Source: Entonaema liquescens
Taxonomy: Eukaryota; Ascomycota; Sordariomycetes; Xylariales; Xylariaceae
NCBI GenBank assembly: GCA_902805475.1
Contig: CADCSX010000009.1
Location: 1,240,001-1,304,000 of the forward strand
Length of the DNA stretch: 64,000 nt
Reading direction: 5' to 3'
Of this stretch, positions 11,535 through 22,499 are shown one piece after another (the stretch's first letter is position 1; every line of letters begins with the position of its first letter). The notes below the pieces were generated by a model. That model saw only the letters and a list, made by a program, of their open reading frames with translations, did no database searches and had not been told where the DNA came from. The position numbers and the translations under genes were made by a program.

Positions 11535-14500
11535 ATGGCAGGCTACGATTATTACAAAACGCCCCTGGATTCCCGCTATTCTAGCGAGGAAATGAAGAAG
11601 CTGTTCAGCCAGAGGAGCAGACACAGCACTTGGCGACAACTCTGGCTATGGCTTGCCGAAGCTGAGAAGGAGCTTGGTCTTGAGTCCAGTAAGCGATTGA
11701 CTACCTATGTTTTATTTGACTTGAAGCCATCGCTTGCGTGTTTAAAATTTCCCTTGTAGTAGGACTTGTAGATTACCATTGCCCACAGCCAATCGCATCC
11801 AATATCGTAAGAAGTATCTTTATTGACTTAAATGCTATAGTCACGGACGAAGCGCTCGAGCAGATGAGATCCCACCTTACTGTAACAGATGATGACTTCA
11901 AAATTGCCATAGAAGAGGAACGTCGTCGCCGACACGACGTTATGGGTCATGTCCATGCGTATGGCGTCGTAGCGCCAGCAGCAGCTGGTATTATCCACGC
12001 TGGGGTATGCTCGTCTTATAGATATGTATGGCCTTATCATATATATGCTAACAACCACTTATAGGCTACTTCATGTTATGGTAATTTGTGACATATCACC
12101 TCACCCATCGCATTGTCATTAACCATGCTATAGTCACTGATAACACTGAATTGATTCTTATGCGTGATGCGATAGACCTTCTTCTACCAAAGCTTGCCAA
12201 GGTTATTAGGGTAAGCCAATCTTTTTAGATCAGACTCTCCCAGTCTTCAAACTCTAATGCTAATATCATGTAGTGTGTGACAGAAGTACTGCGGGCTACT
12301 GTTAAAGAATATTAATCTCTTATAGCAACTTATCCAACTTCGCACTAAAATGGCGAGAAGAGCCAACTCTAGGCTATACGCATTATCAGCCCGCAAGTAC
12401 TTTCTACGCTAAATTTCCACATCATCTCAAACCCTACTACTCTTAAAACAAGTAGTAACATTTCCGTTTCTAATGACTCTTCGAATAGAGGTCGATAAGA
12501 TCTTAGCGTTGCTAAAAGCTATTAATAATAAGCCGTTCTAACTGTTACTAGGCCCAAATGATCACAGTTGGCAAGCGAGCCGCAGAATGGATTCAAGAAC
12601 TAGTTATGGACCTTGAAGACATTGAACATGTCCGCCAGGAACTTCGATTCCGCGGAGGACAGGGAACAACAGGCACCCAGGCATCATTCCTTGAGCTCTT
12701 CAACGGTGACGAAGCCAAGGTTGATCAGCTAAATGTTCTCCTCTGCGAGAAGGCTGGCTTCCCCAGCGTGAGCAGAACCCCTATCATAATAAGACGTCTT
12801 CTAACCCTAAGTGTTGCAGTGCTATTCTATATCTACACAGACATATACAAGAAAAGTCGATCTCCGCATGTATGTATTGCCGACTCATTCTCCCCACCCC
12901 AAAACCCAGTGTCTCCAGCAGGATTGACGACGAGTCTTCCACTCTAATCTACTGGAATCATCTATTCAACTTAGAAATAGCTACTAACATACTTATAGTT
13001 CGAATGCAATTGCGGGTTTGGGAGCTACTGCGCAACGCATTACATCTGACAGTGAGTATTCAATCAAATTATCACGCCAAAATATGATATCGGGAACTGA
13101 CATCAAATAGTCCGCCATCTCGCAAATCTAAAGGAATTGTCCGTAAAATACTATCTCAAGAATCGCGTCATCTCAGGCTAACAGTATGATTAGGGAAGAG
13201 CCGTTCGAGAAAGACCAAATCGGAAGTGAGTCACGCCTCTAGCATTGTCATAATGATTTCACAATGGCTAATATAACGTAGGCTCTGCCATGGCTTATAA
13301 GAGAAACCCTATGCGGTGTGTAAAACCTTGCTCTTCGTTCCATTCTAGCAGAATGTCTGGGTGGAAAAGTTCACACAATAGGGTACTAATATATTCAAAT
13401 TTAGGTCTGAGCGTATATGCTCGCTTGGCCGCAAGCTTTCGAGTCTCCCAGTTAATTTCTCTAATACCTTTTCGGCACAGTGGCTCGAAAGGTCCCTAGA
13501 GTACGTAACTCTTCTTCATTTATCTCTTTCATTTCGTCCTTTACATTTCCTTGTACTGAGGAATAATCGCTGACTTTTGGCATTACAGTGACAGCGGTGA
13601 GTAGCGGCCCGTGCCGTGTTTAGTATATACCACTAACATGAATCTGTATAGCCATTCGTCGCATAGACATCCCTGAAATGGTGAGATTCGACGGCATGAA
13701 TTTACCCAAAGGAAGACAAGAGCTAATGATCTGCAGTTCCTATTAGCTGATGCTATACTGATCGGCCTTGACAACGTGACCAATGGCTTGGTTGTATACC
13801 CGAAGCGAATAGATTCGCGTAACAAGCAGGAGCTTCCCTTCGTAGGTCTATCACAATCCAAGATTCGCCACCCCTTAAAACTTGTTTGAGGGTATTAAAG
13901 GGGCAATTAGCTTGACACAATGTTTTACCTACGGTTCACTAATATCAGATACTATAGATGATCACTGAAGCTATTTTAATGAAGATTGTTTCTAAGGGAG
14001 GCTCCCGACAAGAAGCACACGAGAAAGTCCGAGTTCTTTCTCACGAAGCCAGCCACGTTGTTAAGCATGAGGGTACGTACGAAATATTATAAATCCTAAT
14101 TCCATCTCCCAACCTACTTTTTACGCATCTGAATCAATGCTGACTAGTATTTCTAGTATGTTATCAAATTTTCTCATATGAGCATATTTAACGACATTAA
14201 GAACCGCAAGTCATTATATACAAAGCTGACACAGGGTAGGGCGGCGACAATGACCTTATCGAGCGTATTAAGAAAGATGAGTACTTCAAGGATATCTGGG
14301 GCGAGATCGATGCTATGTTGGATCCCAAGCTTTACACTGGCCGCAGCACCACAATTGTACGTGCATATATTTCATTGCTCCCCAAGTCCGAGTCCTATAT
14401 GGGCTCTGTTGCCGTATCTGTTACTAACTACGAGTAATATAGGTGGATAGGTATTGTGGCAAAGGCGGAGAAATTGAAAAGAAGCTGGAGCCTTATCGGG

Positions 14501-14541
14501 AATTTATTTCAAAGGCCGAGACTGCGCAGCTCAACCTCTAG
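11535..14541 (+). CDS. ADE13: adenylosuccinate lyase, 18 exons
   Basis: Fumarase/aspartase-superfamily enzyme for two steps of purine synthesis: release of fumarate from SAICAR and from adenylosuccinate. Start MAGYDYYKTPLDSRYSS is typical. Exons: 11535-11688, 11841-12004, 12065-12080, 12134-12210, 12326-12392, 12552-12767, 12820-12869, 12999-13051, 13111-13138, 13194-13225, 13282-13315, 13405-13500, 13589-13596 (8 nt), 13652-13680, 13737-13841, 13958-14072, about 14240-14356 and 14443-14541. Splicing yields RHDVMGHVHAYG, TDNTELI, GYTHYQPAQ and the signature GSSAMAYKRNPMR, so the catalytic His and Ser regions are kept. Intron 12393-12551 begins GCAAGT (GC-AG type). Two joins (12210/12326 and 14072/14240) are one base out of phase; in each case one G fewer at the donor (GGGT to GGT) repairs it. 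Confidence 0.88.
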
Positions 14542-15071
14542 ACGTTGTGTCGTAGTCTCTAGTGTAGCCCCTTTATAAGGTTCGCTTCCCTACGCAGCCC
14601 CACGCAACGCCTTTCGTTCCCCTATGGATAGCCGTTGTTTTTCTAATACTATACATAAAGCATGGAGTTTGTAGGTATGATGTCTTTCTTGTAGAATAAA
14701 ACTTCTTTTTAATTGTCACTTCTTAAGTGGCTGCGGTTCTGCGGCACTCGGCCGGTGACAACTCATCTATTGGGGGCTATACCGCTGTCATATCACTACA
14801 CCCAAGCAAATTGCGCAAATCAGATTCAAGCTTGTAGCATGATACCTTAGGTACCTAGGCAACTACATGTAGGTATGTTACATTATTACTTAGAGTGCCT
14901 ATTTTGTTGTCGCATAGCCACGGTTCTTGTTTAGCCCTGAGTTAGCCTAACCATATCCTAATCTCTCTCTTCATTCCGCACTCCCTCTACTTAACACATC
15001 CTCCCCCCTTAACTAAGCGTCTTGGTTCTATTCACATGTGAAATACGTATATATAATCAAGTTCCGCCAGT
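14542..15071. other. intergenic region, ADE13 / CorA-like gene
   Basis: 3' flank of ADE13 and upstream region of the next gene. Contains a CCTTAGGTACCTAGG palindromic run near 14845-14859 and AGGTATG soon after. No gene recognised. Confidence 0.55.
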
Positions 15072-17156
15072 ATGCCAGCACACAGGCCAGGAATTCTAAT
15101 ATCCAATCAACAGGAATTTACGATAGTGAAGGGACCCCAAAGTATAAAAAATCAGCAGCCCTCAACTCATACACCCCATGAGGCCTCTCTTTTGGCCGCC
15201 TTTTGGAAGGAAAGATTACCCACCTCTAGCAATTTAAAGGCCGCCTTTGATGTCGTTAAAATCCACCCGCATTCTAAATTTTTAAAAATATATCTAGGCG
15301 ATTATCCAAAGGCTGGCCGGTCAACCCGCGTCTATCCTGATCGTCCAGGGGATGGGGAAGCGATATACGCTCAATGGCCAAAACTTGGCATGCAACTTGA
15401 CAGCTACTATGACTTTTTTTACTTGGTTGAATGCTTTCGTGATGCAGAACATAAGCCCCCGACGTCGTTTGGGCGACTGCCTTTGCATGAACTTGCTGAC
15501 TCCCCCATTGGAATCGTCTCGTGAGCAAGCCGTGGTTTAATGAAGTTCTCTGCATTCCGTTTCTCTTGTGCTAGAGGTAACTGATACGGCGAAGTTATTT
15601 CAGGTTCAAAGGGAAAGAAGCCAACGCGGCATTTCTGAGTCTCGAGCTTGTGGCAGCATTTTATTGTTTGTTTCGGGTTCATCCAGAAAATGAAAGCAAC
15701 GAACCGATTTGGCGTTCTATAAGCAGCGTACCGTTTATGTTTCTCGCGAACTGTTCTTTACCTTCATACGAGAGGCCATTGGCGGATTCCTGTCATACCA
15801 GGGAAGGTTCACTACTTTCCTTGTGTTGCCATTTGCGATACTTCAGATGTAGTCGATCCCCCCTACCGCATCATGATCGTATGGAGTCTGGAATTCGTTG
15901 TGATAGAGATGGCGGGACCCTCTATATCCCAGCGCGATTTACTATCGCAGAGATGAATATTTCCGCTATCTTCTTTACAGACTTCTTTAAAACGGGTGTG
16001 TTTGTCGTTGCAGTTATCCACGAAAACGATATGAGAAGAGAACGTATGCCAATGAGAGTCCCTAAATCATACCACGAGGCGGGTGGAATAATTGTCTTCC
16101 AAGATACCATTATGTCATTACTGCAACACTGGCATGGAAAATGGGTTAAAAGCTTACTTGAAATTCATAATGCCCTTGGTACTAAGGTCTGGTTTATGTT
16201 ACCTATATGGCTAATAAGATAGGATACTGATGTGTTCATAGATCCAAGACATCACTGAGCCAAAATCCCGTAGGCGCCTTATGTATGACAATGATAAACT
16301 GGAACGATCCGAGCTATACTTCAGCTTGTTACAATGCTTGCGCCTCTTCTCTACGAATATCAAGAGCAACGCAGATTGGTTCAAGAGAGCGATGAACGGA
16401 TCACAGAAAGAGTGCAAAATTGCCATCGAGGCGTATATCAACCCTAAGGATGTGGACGCAATCCTTTTGGTCGTCGAAGAGAAATGGAAATACATCCATG
16501 AAAAACTGAAGTTTGCCGAGGAAGACTTAATCAGCCGTATAGATCGGCAAATAGAAGACGTGAAAAGTCTTCGAGATGGTGTACGTTTCTTATTATATTC
16601 CTTTCAACTATATCTATTATTGTTTAGCATTGGGCCCGGATACCTACTAGTACCTGTTAACATTTAACATTCCACAGCTGTTCAACGCGCAGTCCGTACG
16701 AGAAGCCGTTAAAGGCAGGCAACTTAACAGATACCTTTTTGTTTTCACGATTATTACGATTATTTTTACTCCGCTAAGCTTTGTGGCGGTATGTTGTTCC
16801 CTGTACGTGTGTAAATATGATTTTATATGGAAATCTGACTTGCCTAGACATTCTATGGGATGCATCTCTTCGACGGTGCTAACCCCGACGATCCCGGGAC
16901 TGTTAAAGCGAACCAGAAACGTTTTTGGGTGGCGCTTGCCGGTGTTGCTGCTGTAACATACGCGCTTGGGTTGCTCGGTCTGACTAGTTTTAGTTGGAAA
17001 AAACGGTGGCTAGAATCTCACTTTCGTAAGGAGTTTCTGCCTATGGGAATTAGAATGACGCTGCGTAAATGTCATCATGAGTGGAAGGAATTTGTCACTG
17101 GATTTGTTCGGCGGCCGAGGAGAAACCCGCAAAGGGACGAAGAAAGGGGCACCTAA
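15072..17156 (+). CDS. CorA-like fungal membrane protein, frame-disrupted
   Basis: Fungal protein with a large soluble N-terminal part and a CorA-type membrane end. Exons: 15072-15520, 15604-16183, 16242-16580, 16678-16788 and 16848-17156. Two membrane helices close to the C-terminus (YLFVFTIITIIFTPLSFVA and FWVALAGVAAVTYALGLLGL) flank FYGMHLF, where true CorA Mg channels have GMN. It may therefore not be a classical Mg2+ channel. The second exon changes frame three times, near 15720, 15849 and 15914. Each change fits one missing base, after which family-like sequence continues (FFTFIREAIGGFLSYQGRF; PYRIMIVWSLEFVVIEM; LYIPARFTIAEMN). Three lesions within 200 bp could be assembly errors or early decay. 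Confidence 0.65.
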
Positions 17157-17888
17157 GCTGCATAATATTTGAAGGTATGTCTATTTGTAGATTCTTGCTT
17201 ATTCTTTCATGTTTATGGTAAAGTGGTGAGGCCCGGTTCCGTTTCATCTTCGAAAATGTAGCGACTTTTATCTATACAAATTGCTGCGTAGAAGCTGTAC
17301 TGCGTTATGTGTGAGCTACGTATATCTAATATAAACCTATTACGAGAAAGTATAAGTTGCTTTAGTTTATGTCACAAAAGTAGTATAGGCCGATTCGTTG
17401 TTACTAATAATTTCTTCGAGAAGTTTTCATTCTGATAGTGGAGATTCCATGCAAGATCGAACAAGATCACGTACTATATATGCGAATTGATTATCGACTT
17501 GGCATCTTATGGGATTCTCGATCCTTGGGTGACACTACGACAAGAAAGGAGAGGTCTCCTGTCTTATAGTGGAGAGTATATATCGAAGCCCCCTTGCCAT
17601 CGTACTACCGCCCAATGAGATACCATGGATACCATGTAACTGGAGTAAGACGCTAAGCGTACGTATTGTACAAGTCTATCGTCAAGAAAGCTGACTTTGA
17701 CAATATATATTACGTAGAGCCGCAGGTATATTCCCTTGTTGAAACTACGTGATACACTATGTACAATAACATTCTTACCATTCCTCCAAACCAACTTCCT
17801 CCACCATCCGGATTTGAGATATGACCCGTGCGCCAGACTCCCCGCCCTAAAACAAAAGGTATAATCATCCTGCACTCCTCTCCTCTCC
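17157..17888. other. intergenic region between convergent genes
   Basis: 3' flanks of the CorA-like gene and FMP52. The minus-strand reading frames here lack codon structure or homology I can recognise. Confidence 0.55.
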
Positions 17889-18667
17889 TTAAGCCTTCCA
17901 CTCATCTCGCCCGAGCTTGACGATATCCGATGCTTCCAGAACCCAGTATTTGCTCGGCGCCTTGCCCTCGGAAGCCAGCACGGAGGCGCGAACAGCAGCC
18001 CGTCCGATGACCTCCGCTTCTTGGCCCCAGAAGTCCTGTGCGCCCTGAGTGATCCTTCCCAACCCGCGCACGACGGTATTGAGCAGCGGTCCGCCGGTGG
18101 GCTCTTGCTCGCGCTTCCCGAGGATTAGGCCTGGGCGCAGGATGATTGCCTGGTCGAAGGGGATGGCCTTGATCGAGTCCTCGACGCCGACTTTCATCTT
18201 GGAGTACGGCATAGAGCTGCCGAGTAAACTGCGCGTGCCGGCCGACGAGACGAAAACGAAGGTCTTGACTCCGGCGGAGTGCGCGGCTTTGGCGAGCTCG
18301 ATGTTAACTATGAAATTGGCACGTCTCGTTAGTTCTATCTACTCGAATTGGATGCGCAAAAAGGTACGAGGAGTCTTGACGTACGGTCATGATCGATCTT
18401 CCACTGGTTCGCAATGCCACCAGCTTGAACTCTGGTCGTTCCCAATGCGGAGAATACTACGGACGGCGGGGGTGTGATGGACGAGATGTTAGATGCCCAT
18501 TTGGTGGTGTCGGCCTCGATCGCGGCGACTAATTTAGGCGACTCTGCCTTCGGATGTCGGCGGGAGACGGTATAGACCGATTTGAAAGCATCAAGACTTA
18601 ATAGGGTCGAAAGTATATGAGAGCCTACGAGGCCTGTACTACCGATAACTGCAGCCGTCGACGTCAT
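17889..18667 (-). CDS. FMP52: FMP52-like mitochondrial SDR protein
   Basis: Atypical short-chain dehydrogenase of the HTATIP2/Fmp52 family, known in yeast as a mitochondrial outer-membrane protein of unclear reaction. Exons 18667-18385 and 18307-17889 join across a GTACGT donor to give 233 residues. The N-terminal Rossmann motif is GSTGLVGSHIL (residues ~9-19), VFSALGTTR is the following NAD(P)-fold strand, and the splice rebuilds DLNIELAKAAHSAGVKTFVFVSSAG. MPYSKMK carries the Tyr-x-x-x-Lys pair of the SDR active site. LRPGLILGKRE is typical of the family. Confidence 0.88.
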
Positions 18668-19362
18668 GATGTCTTAAGTCTTAAGAATTGAAGTGGCTTG
18701 TTGGTGAATCGTGTTTGAGGCGTTTGAACTTCAAGCAGATTGACGAAGATGGCTGATGGCTTTTAATAAGAGAATGCAGCCCACTATCATGTGCTACTAT
18801 CAGGTGCATTTATTAAGTGCAGCTATTACTTCTGCCGCTTCGGAGCCTTTAATTTTTGGACTTAATTCGGGGTAATAGTCCTACCGCAAATTTCAATTAC
18901 TCATCAAGTCTTCCTTACGTTACCTGTTAATGTCGCACAAAAAAAGCTTAGCTACCGTATCCTCCGTATTCACCGTGACGCTATTCGATGATAGTCCAGA
19001 GCTACCCATGTTAGTGGATTCGCCGGGGCTTTTAACTCCGGCCACAACACCAGGGACCTGCATAAGACATCCTTCAACTACATACATACGAATTACTAAC
19101 CTAGATGCCTACATTCGTCATTCACATCTGCCTACTATAAATTAATACACTTGCCATTTTGATCAAGGCATTGCTCGGAGGTATTCTTGAATTAATGATG
19201 TTACGTAATTTCTTTCGAAATGGACAGCCTGGTTCAAAGAGCCCCTAGCACAATACAATACGATATCCATTAGAAGAAACAAGGTCGGGCAAATATGTCC
19301 CCTTTTTACCATCTGGCCTCCAATTACGACCCTCGCAGTCTCCGGAAACTGGCTAGAGTTGA
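18668..19362. other. intergenic region, FMP52 promoter / peptide gene 3' flank
   Basis: Nothing recognised. A 71-codon open frame on the plus strand (18930-19145) has no Met context, homology or bias that supports it. Confidence 0.5.
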
Positions 19363-19632
19363 TCAGATCTTGTCTGCGGGAGCGTGAATCCCGTCAGCAC
19401 AGGACTGGGTAGAAGCGCAATCCGGCACGTTCTGTGCGGCCTCCTCTTGAAGTCTCTCAGCCTCATCGATAATCTCTTGATTAGTCCGGCGCTTGTCAGC
19501 GGGCGCATGAACTCCATCAGCACATGATTGAGTCGAGACGCAATCAGGTACCTCAGCTTGGCTGTTTTGAATAGGTGCGGCCGTTACGGATAGAGCGAGA
19601 GTCGCTAGGACGGCGAGGACGGAGAACTTCAT
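19363..19632 (-). CDS. small secreted precursor with two Cys-containing repeats and a kexin site
   Basis: Single-exon gene of 89 residues. Start at 19632 was chosen because MKFSVLAVLATLALSVTAAP is a clean signal peptide; an upstream in-frame Met adds 12 non-signal residues. The mature part has two 20-residue units, residues 28-47 and 69-88, 18 of 20 identical. Both contain DC(V/A)STQSCADG and end HAPADK. Unit 1 is followed by Lys-Arg-Arg (residues 47-49), a Kex2-type processing site. An acidic spacer (QEIIDEAERLQEEAAQN) separates the units. The layout is that of fungal kexin-processed repeat peptides: pheromone precursors, or RiPP precursors modified by UstYa proteins. The nearest gene is a UstYa homologue in divergent orientation. 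No aromatic residue occurs in the units, so a classic dikaritin Tyr crosslink is impossible; a disulfide or other modification is more likely. Function is inferred. Confidence 0.68.
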   Translation of the reverse strand: MKFSVLAVLATLALSVTAAPIQNSQAEVPDCVSTQSCADGVHAPADKRRTNQEIIDEAERLQEEAAQNVPDCASTQSCADGIHAPADKI

Positions 19633-21112
19633 TCTGAATTGTGGTAAAAGGGGGGATTTATCCAGCAAAACCTTGAGAAGCGAAGAAGAAACGAACAGAA
19701 GACTGTCAAAAGCTAGAAAACTTGAGGACTGGTATCAAACTGGACCTGAAGATTTCGTATGAATGGCGAGCTTCATGGTCTTAAATAAAGAGACTGATGT
19801 TGAGCCGATTAACTTAGGCTTCTAGGATACTACGAAGACCTCATTCTCTAACTCGCCCGATTTCTCAGAACCCCGTCTTGTCTCCTACGGGAGAGAGAAG
19901 ATCAACCATATCTTCGTTACAGTCAGGCGCTAAAGGCCTGCATCGAACTGAGTGAAGGGTTTCGTCGGCTACGAAAAATAACACGAAAAAGTACCTAATG
20001 CATATGTACGTCTTTTCTCTTACATCGTTACACATCGAGAGAACCCTTGGGGCAATGTGTAATATCTCTTGTCTGATAGGTTGTTACTTTCAACTTTGTC
20101 TATTACCTTAGGTAAAACCTCCATTTCTCGTTCGAATGAAGTTTTCTAGAACTTCTAAAATATGACGTGCGAAACGGCTTGTTTCAACCTGTATGTTTGA
20201 CGTACGAGGGTGTTATATACTCTTGCCGATTACCGAATAGCATCTTTCATCCATATCGTTGGAGTGAAACTGTATCGATCTTTACCTTCGGGATCCAAGA
20301 TAGCTTCCGGATAGGGTCTGTCTGTAATTGGCTAGAATCCTTGACGAGACTGGTGTAAAGCCCTCTAATAGTTATTAATATTAGTATCTATTATTGAGTC
20401 TCTTATTTCATACTAATGACCTCAGGACCCTTTGATTTCTATGTTGTATCACTTTTATAATGGACTCTATTTTGTGCTTCTATAACTTAACAAAAATGAA
20501 TAACTATCTAGCCCAGTCTATAAAGTATTCTAATATGGTCAGCTACCAGATTTTATGGAGCCTGAGACTCCCTACCCCTACCCTTGGCACGAGAGCCTCA
20601 CAGCCTCGGAGCTTGGTTTCAACTAGCCAAGAAGACTGGATACATCTGCCTTATCTGGTCTAGCACCTAATAACAAGGGGTTGTTAATAACCACAAAACG
20701 CTAGGATATAGTGCAACATTCAGACATTTTAGCGGAAGCTCATACAAAAGGGTGGTGTTTCGTTTGGATGGTTTCGTATTTGCCCTTTGACTACCTACCA
20801 ATTTTGAAAAATTACTTTTTATCTAATCTATATCCCAGCATCTGTGCCACAGGTAGGCACGTTGTAATGGTCTAGAAGGTCTTCAGAGAAAAGCAAACTC
20901 AGAACGGATTCTCTTCTCTGTATTGTCTGTAGAAATTACATACACGTTCCCTACATTTAACTTCAATTCTTACCAACTGCAGCGCAGTATATTCTAGATA
21001 GTGGCAAGGCCGGTCCTTTAGTTGCCAGAGTTAATTTTTGTAATAATCGTCATTCTTTTCACTTTCAGTTCGTTCATTCGTTTTACTTTTCAGGATAAAT
21101 CAGTTCGCGACA
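19633..21112. promoter_or_regulatory. divergent intergenic region, peptide precursor / UstYa gene
   Basis: 1.48 kb between two divergent starts, probably carrying both promoters. No gene is supported in it. Some stretches (20340-20700) read like decayed sequence without a recognisable source. Confidence 0.45.
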
Positions 21113-22150
21113 ATGCACACCCCATCTTTACCCCCAATATACGAAGTACTCGAAGACGACTATGAGAAGGGCGAGTTGGTTTATTTCTTACCAAAGAGAC
21201 AGCAGCCGAGATACTCAAGACGGCGACAGTGTATGCGAGAAGATACGAGTCAAGGAGTCCTCTCATTAATTCTCATCGCTCTCGGAACATTCTTACTAGG
21301 TGTAATTTCCGCATTGGCCATCGTCGAGTTCAGATCTCAAAATCCCACAAACGGTAGCTACGAAATAGGATTTCAAGAAGAGAAATTATGTACGTTCTCA
21401 GAAAATACAATGCGCCTAGGATTATTATCTAATTTTTCTGTCGTATAGTACCAGCTAGTTCTATTCAGCTTGAGCAAGTCCAGTTCAAGTTACCGGTGGA
21501 TTTCGCACCAAATGGGGATGAGTTCCTTGTCGCCCAGCCCGGTGATAAATCCTACATCGGCACAACCTCAGAAGTCGACGCTGCTTGGAAGAAGCTTCTC
21601 TGGGGGCGATACTTCTCTGTTTCCGAAGCTGAGGCAAAGGACTTATGGGGAGATGAGTACACGGAGTATTGGGACCATTATAGAAGCGGCTACACAGCAG
21701 GGTGAGTTGTCTGGCCCACTTCTATACATGACCGTCTTGGAGGGTATATGCTAACTTGTGATAATGACAGTTTTGACATGTTCCATCAGCTGCATTGCCT
21801 AAACCAGATCAGACAAGCCCTACACCGTGATGTCTATCCAGAAACTCCCTTGCACGGGCCCGTTCACACCGGTTTGTGGTCCCCTGGCATCCCGCATGCG
21901 TCCCTCACCGCTAACCTCACTAGATCACTGCTTGGATCAGCTACGTCAATCAATAATGTGCTGGGGCAGTACAGCTGTCGTCCCGTTAAAGTATTTCGAG
22001 GGCTACGGTAGTGAATACGTCAAGACGGATGCGGTTCATACGTGTCGGAAGTTCGAGCCCATCCGGGAATACGTGTCGGAGAGGTTTAATGGGAGTCTGT
22101 TCGTCCCACGCCCTAGCGGATGGATTGATACTTCGGATAACGCCTTTTAA
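21113..22150 (+). CDS. UstYa-family (DUF3328) oxidase
   Basis: UstYa-like proteins act in fungal peptide natural-product pathways (ustiloxin, asperipin, phomopsin, cyclochlorotine), catalysing oxidative cyclisation, hydroxylation or chlorination of the precursor peptide. Exons 21113-21389, 21449-21701, 21771-21871 and 21924-22150 encode 285 residues. One N-terminal membrane helix lies at about 48-70 (LSLILIALGTFLLGVISALA) after a basic cytoplasmic tail, as usual for the family. The two hallmark motifs are present: FHQLHCLNQIRQ (His182, His185, Cys186) and DHCLDQLRQSIMC (His212, Cys213). The secreted repeat-peptide gene lies upstream in divergent orientation and an MFS transporter downstream. 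Family call is firm; the substrate is inferred from position. Confidence 0.88.
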
Positions 22151-22499
22151 GCGAATTGGTACCTGGTTAGCTTTACTATTATTAGAATACCCGAGGAAAA
22201 GTCGATTATGCGGGAGATAGATCTCGATGCAAGAGTTTTATGGGAGCTAAAAGTGATATCTCCTAACACATATAGTTATACATATACCCCCTTTCGAATT
22301 GTTAGATTGTCATTTCTAAAAATTTAAATATCTTTAGACTCGTTACATGAACTCCCCCAAACTAGGAGTGAATGGTTGTATGATGCTAAGTATCTATATA
22401 TGGGAATGCTCTATCCGGAATCCACTGTTAGACTGCTGAGCATAATTTAGGTAGCAACACAGATAGTTGCGAGCTCGACTTTCTATCTTTAGAAAGAGT
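22151..22499. other. intergenic region between convergent UstYa and MFS genes
   Basis: Shared 3' flank; AT-rich, no feature recognised. Confidence 0.5.

Noticed and set aside
18930..19145. 71-codon plus-strand frame next to the peptide gene
   Set aside because: No signal peptide, motif or supporting context.
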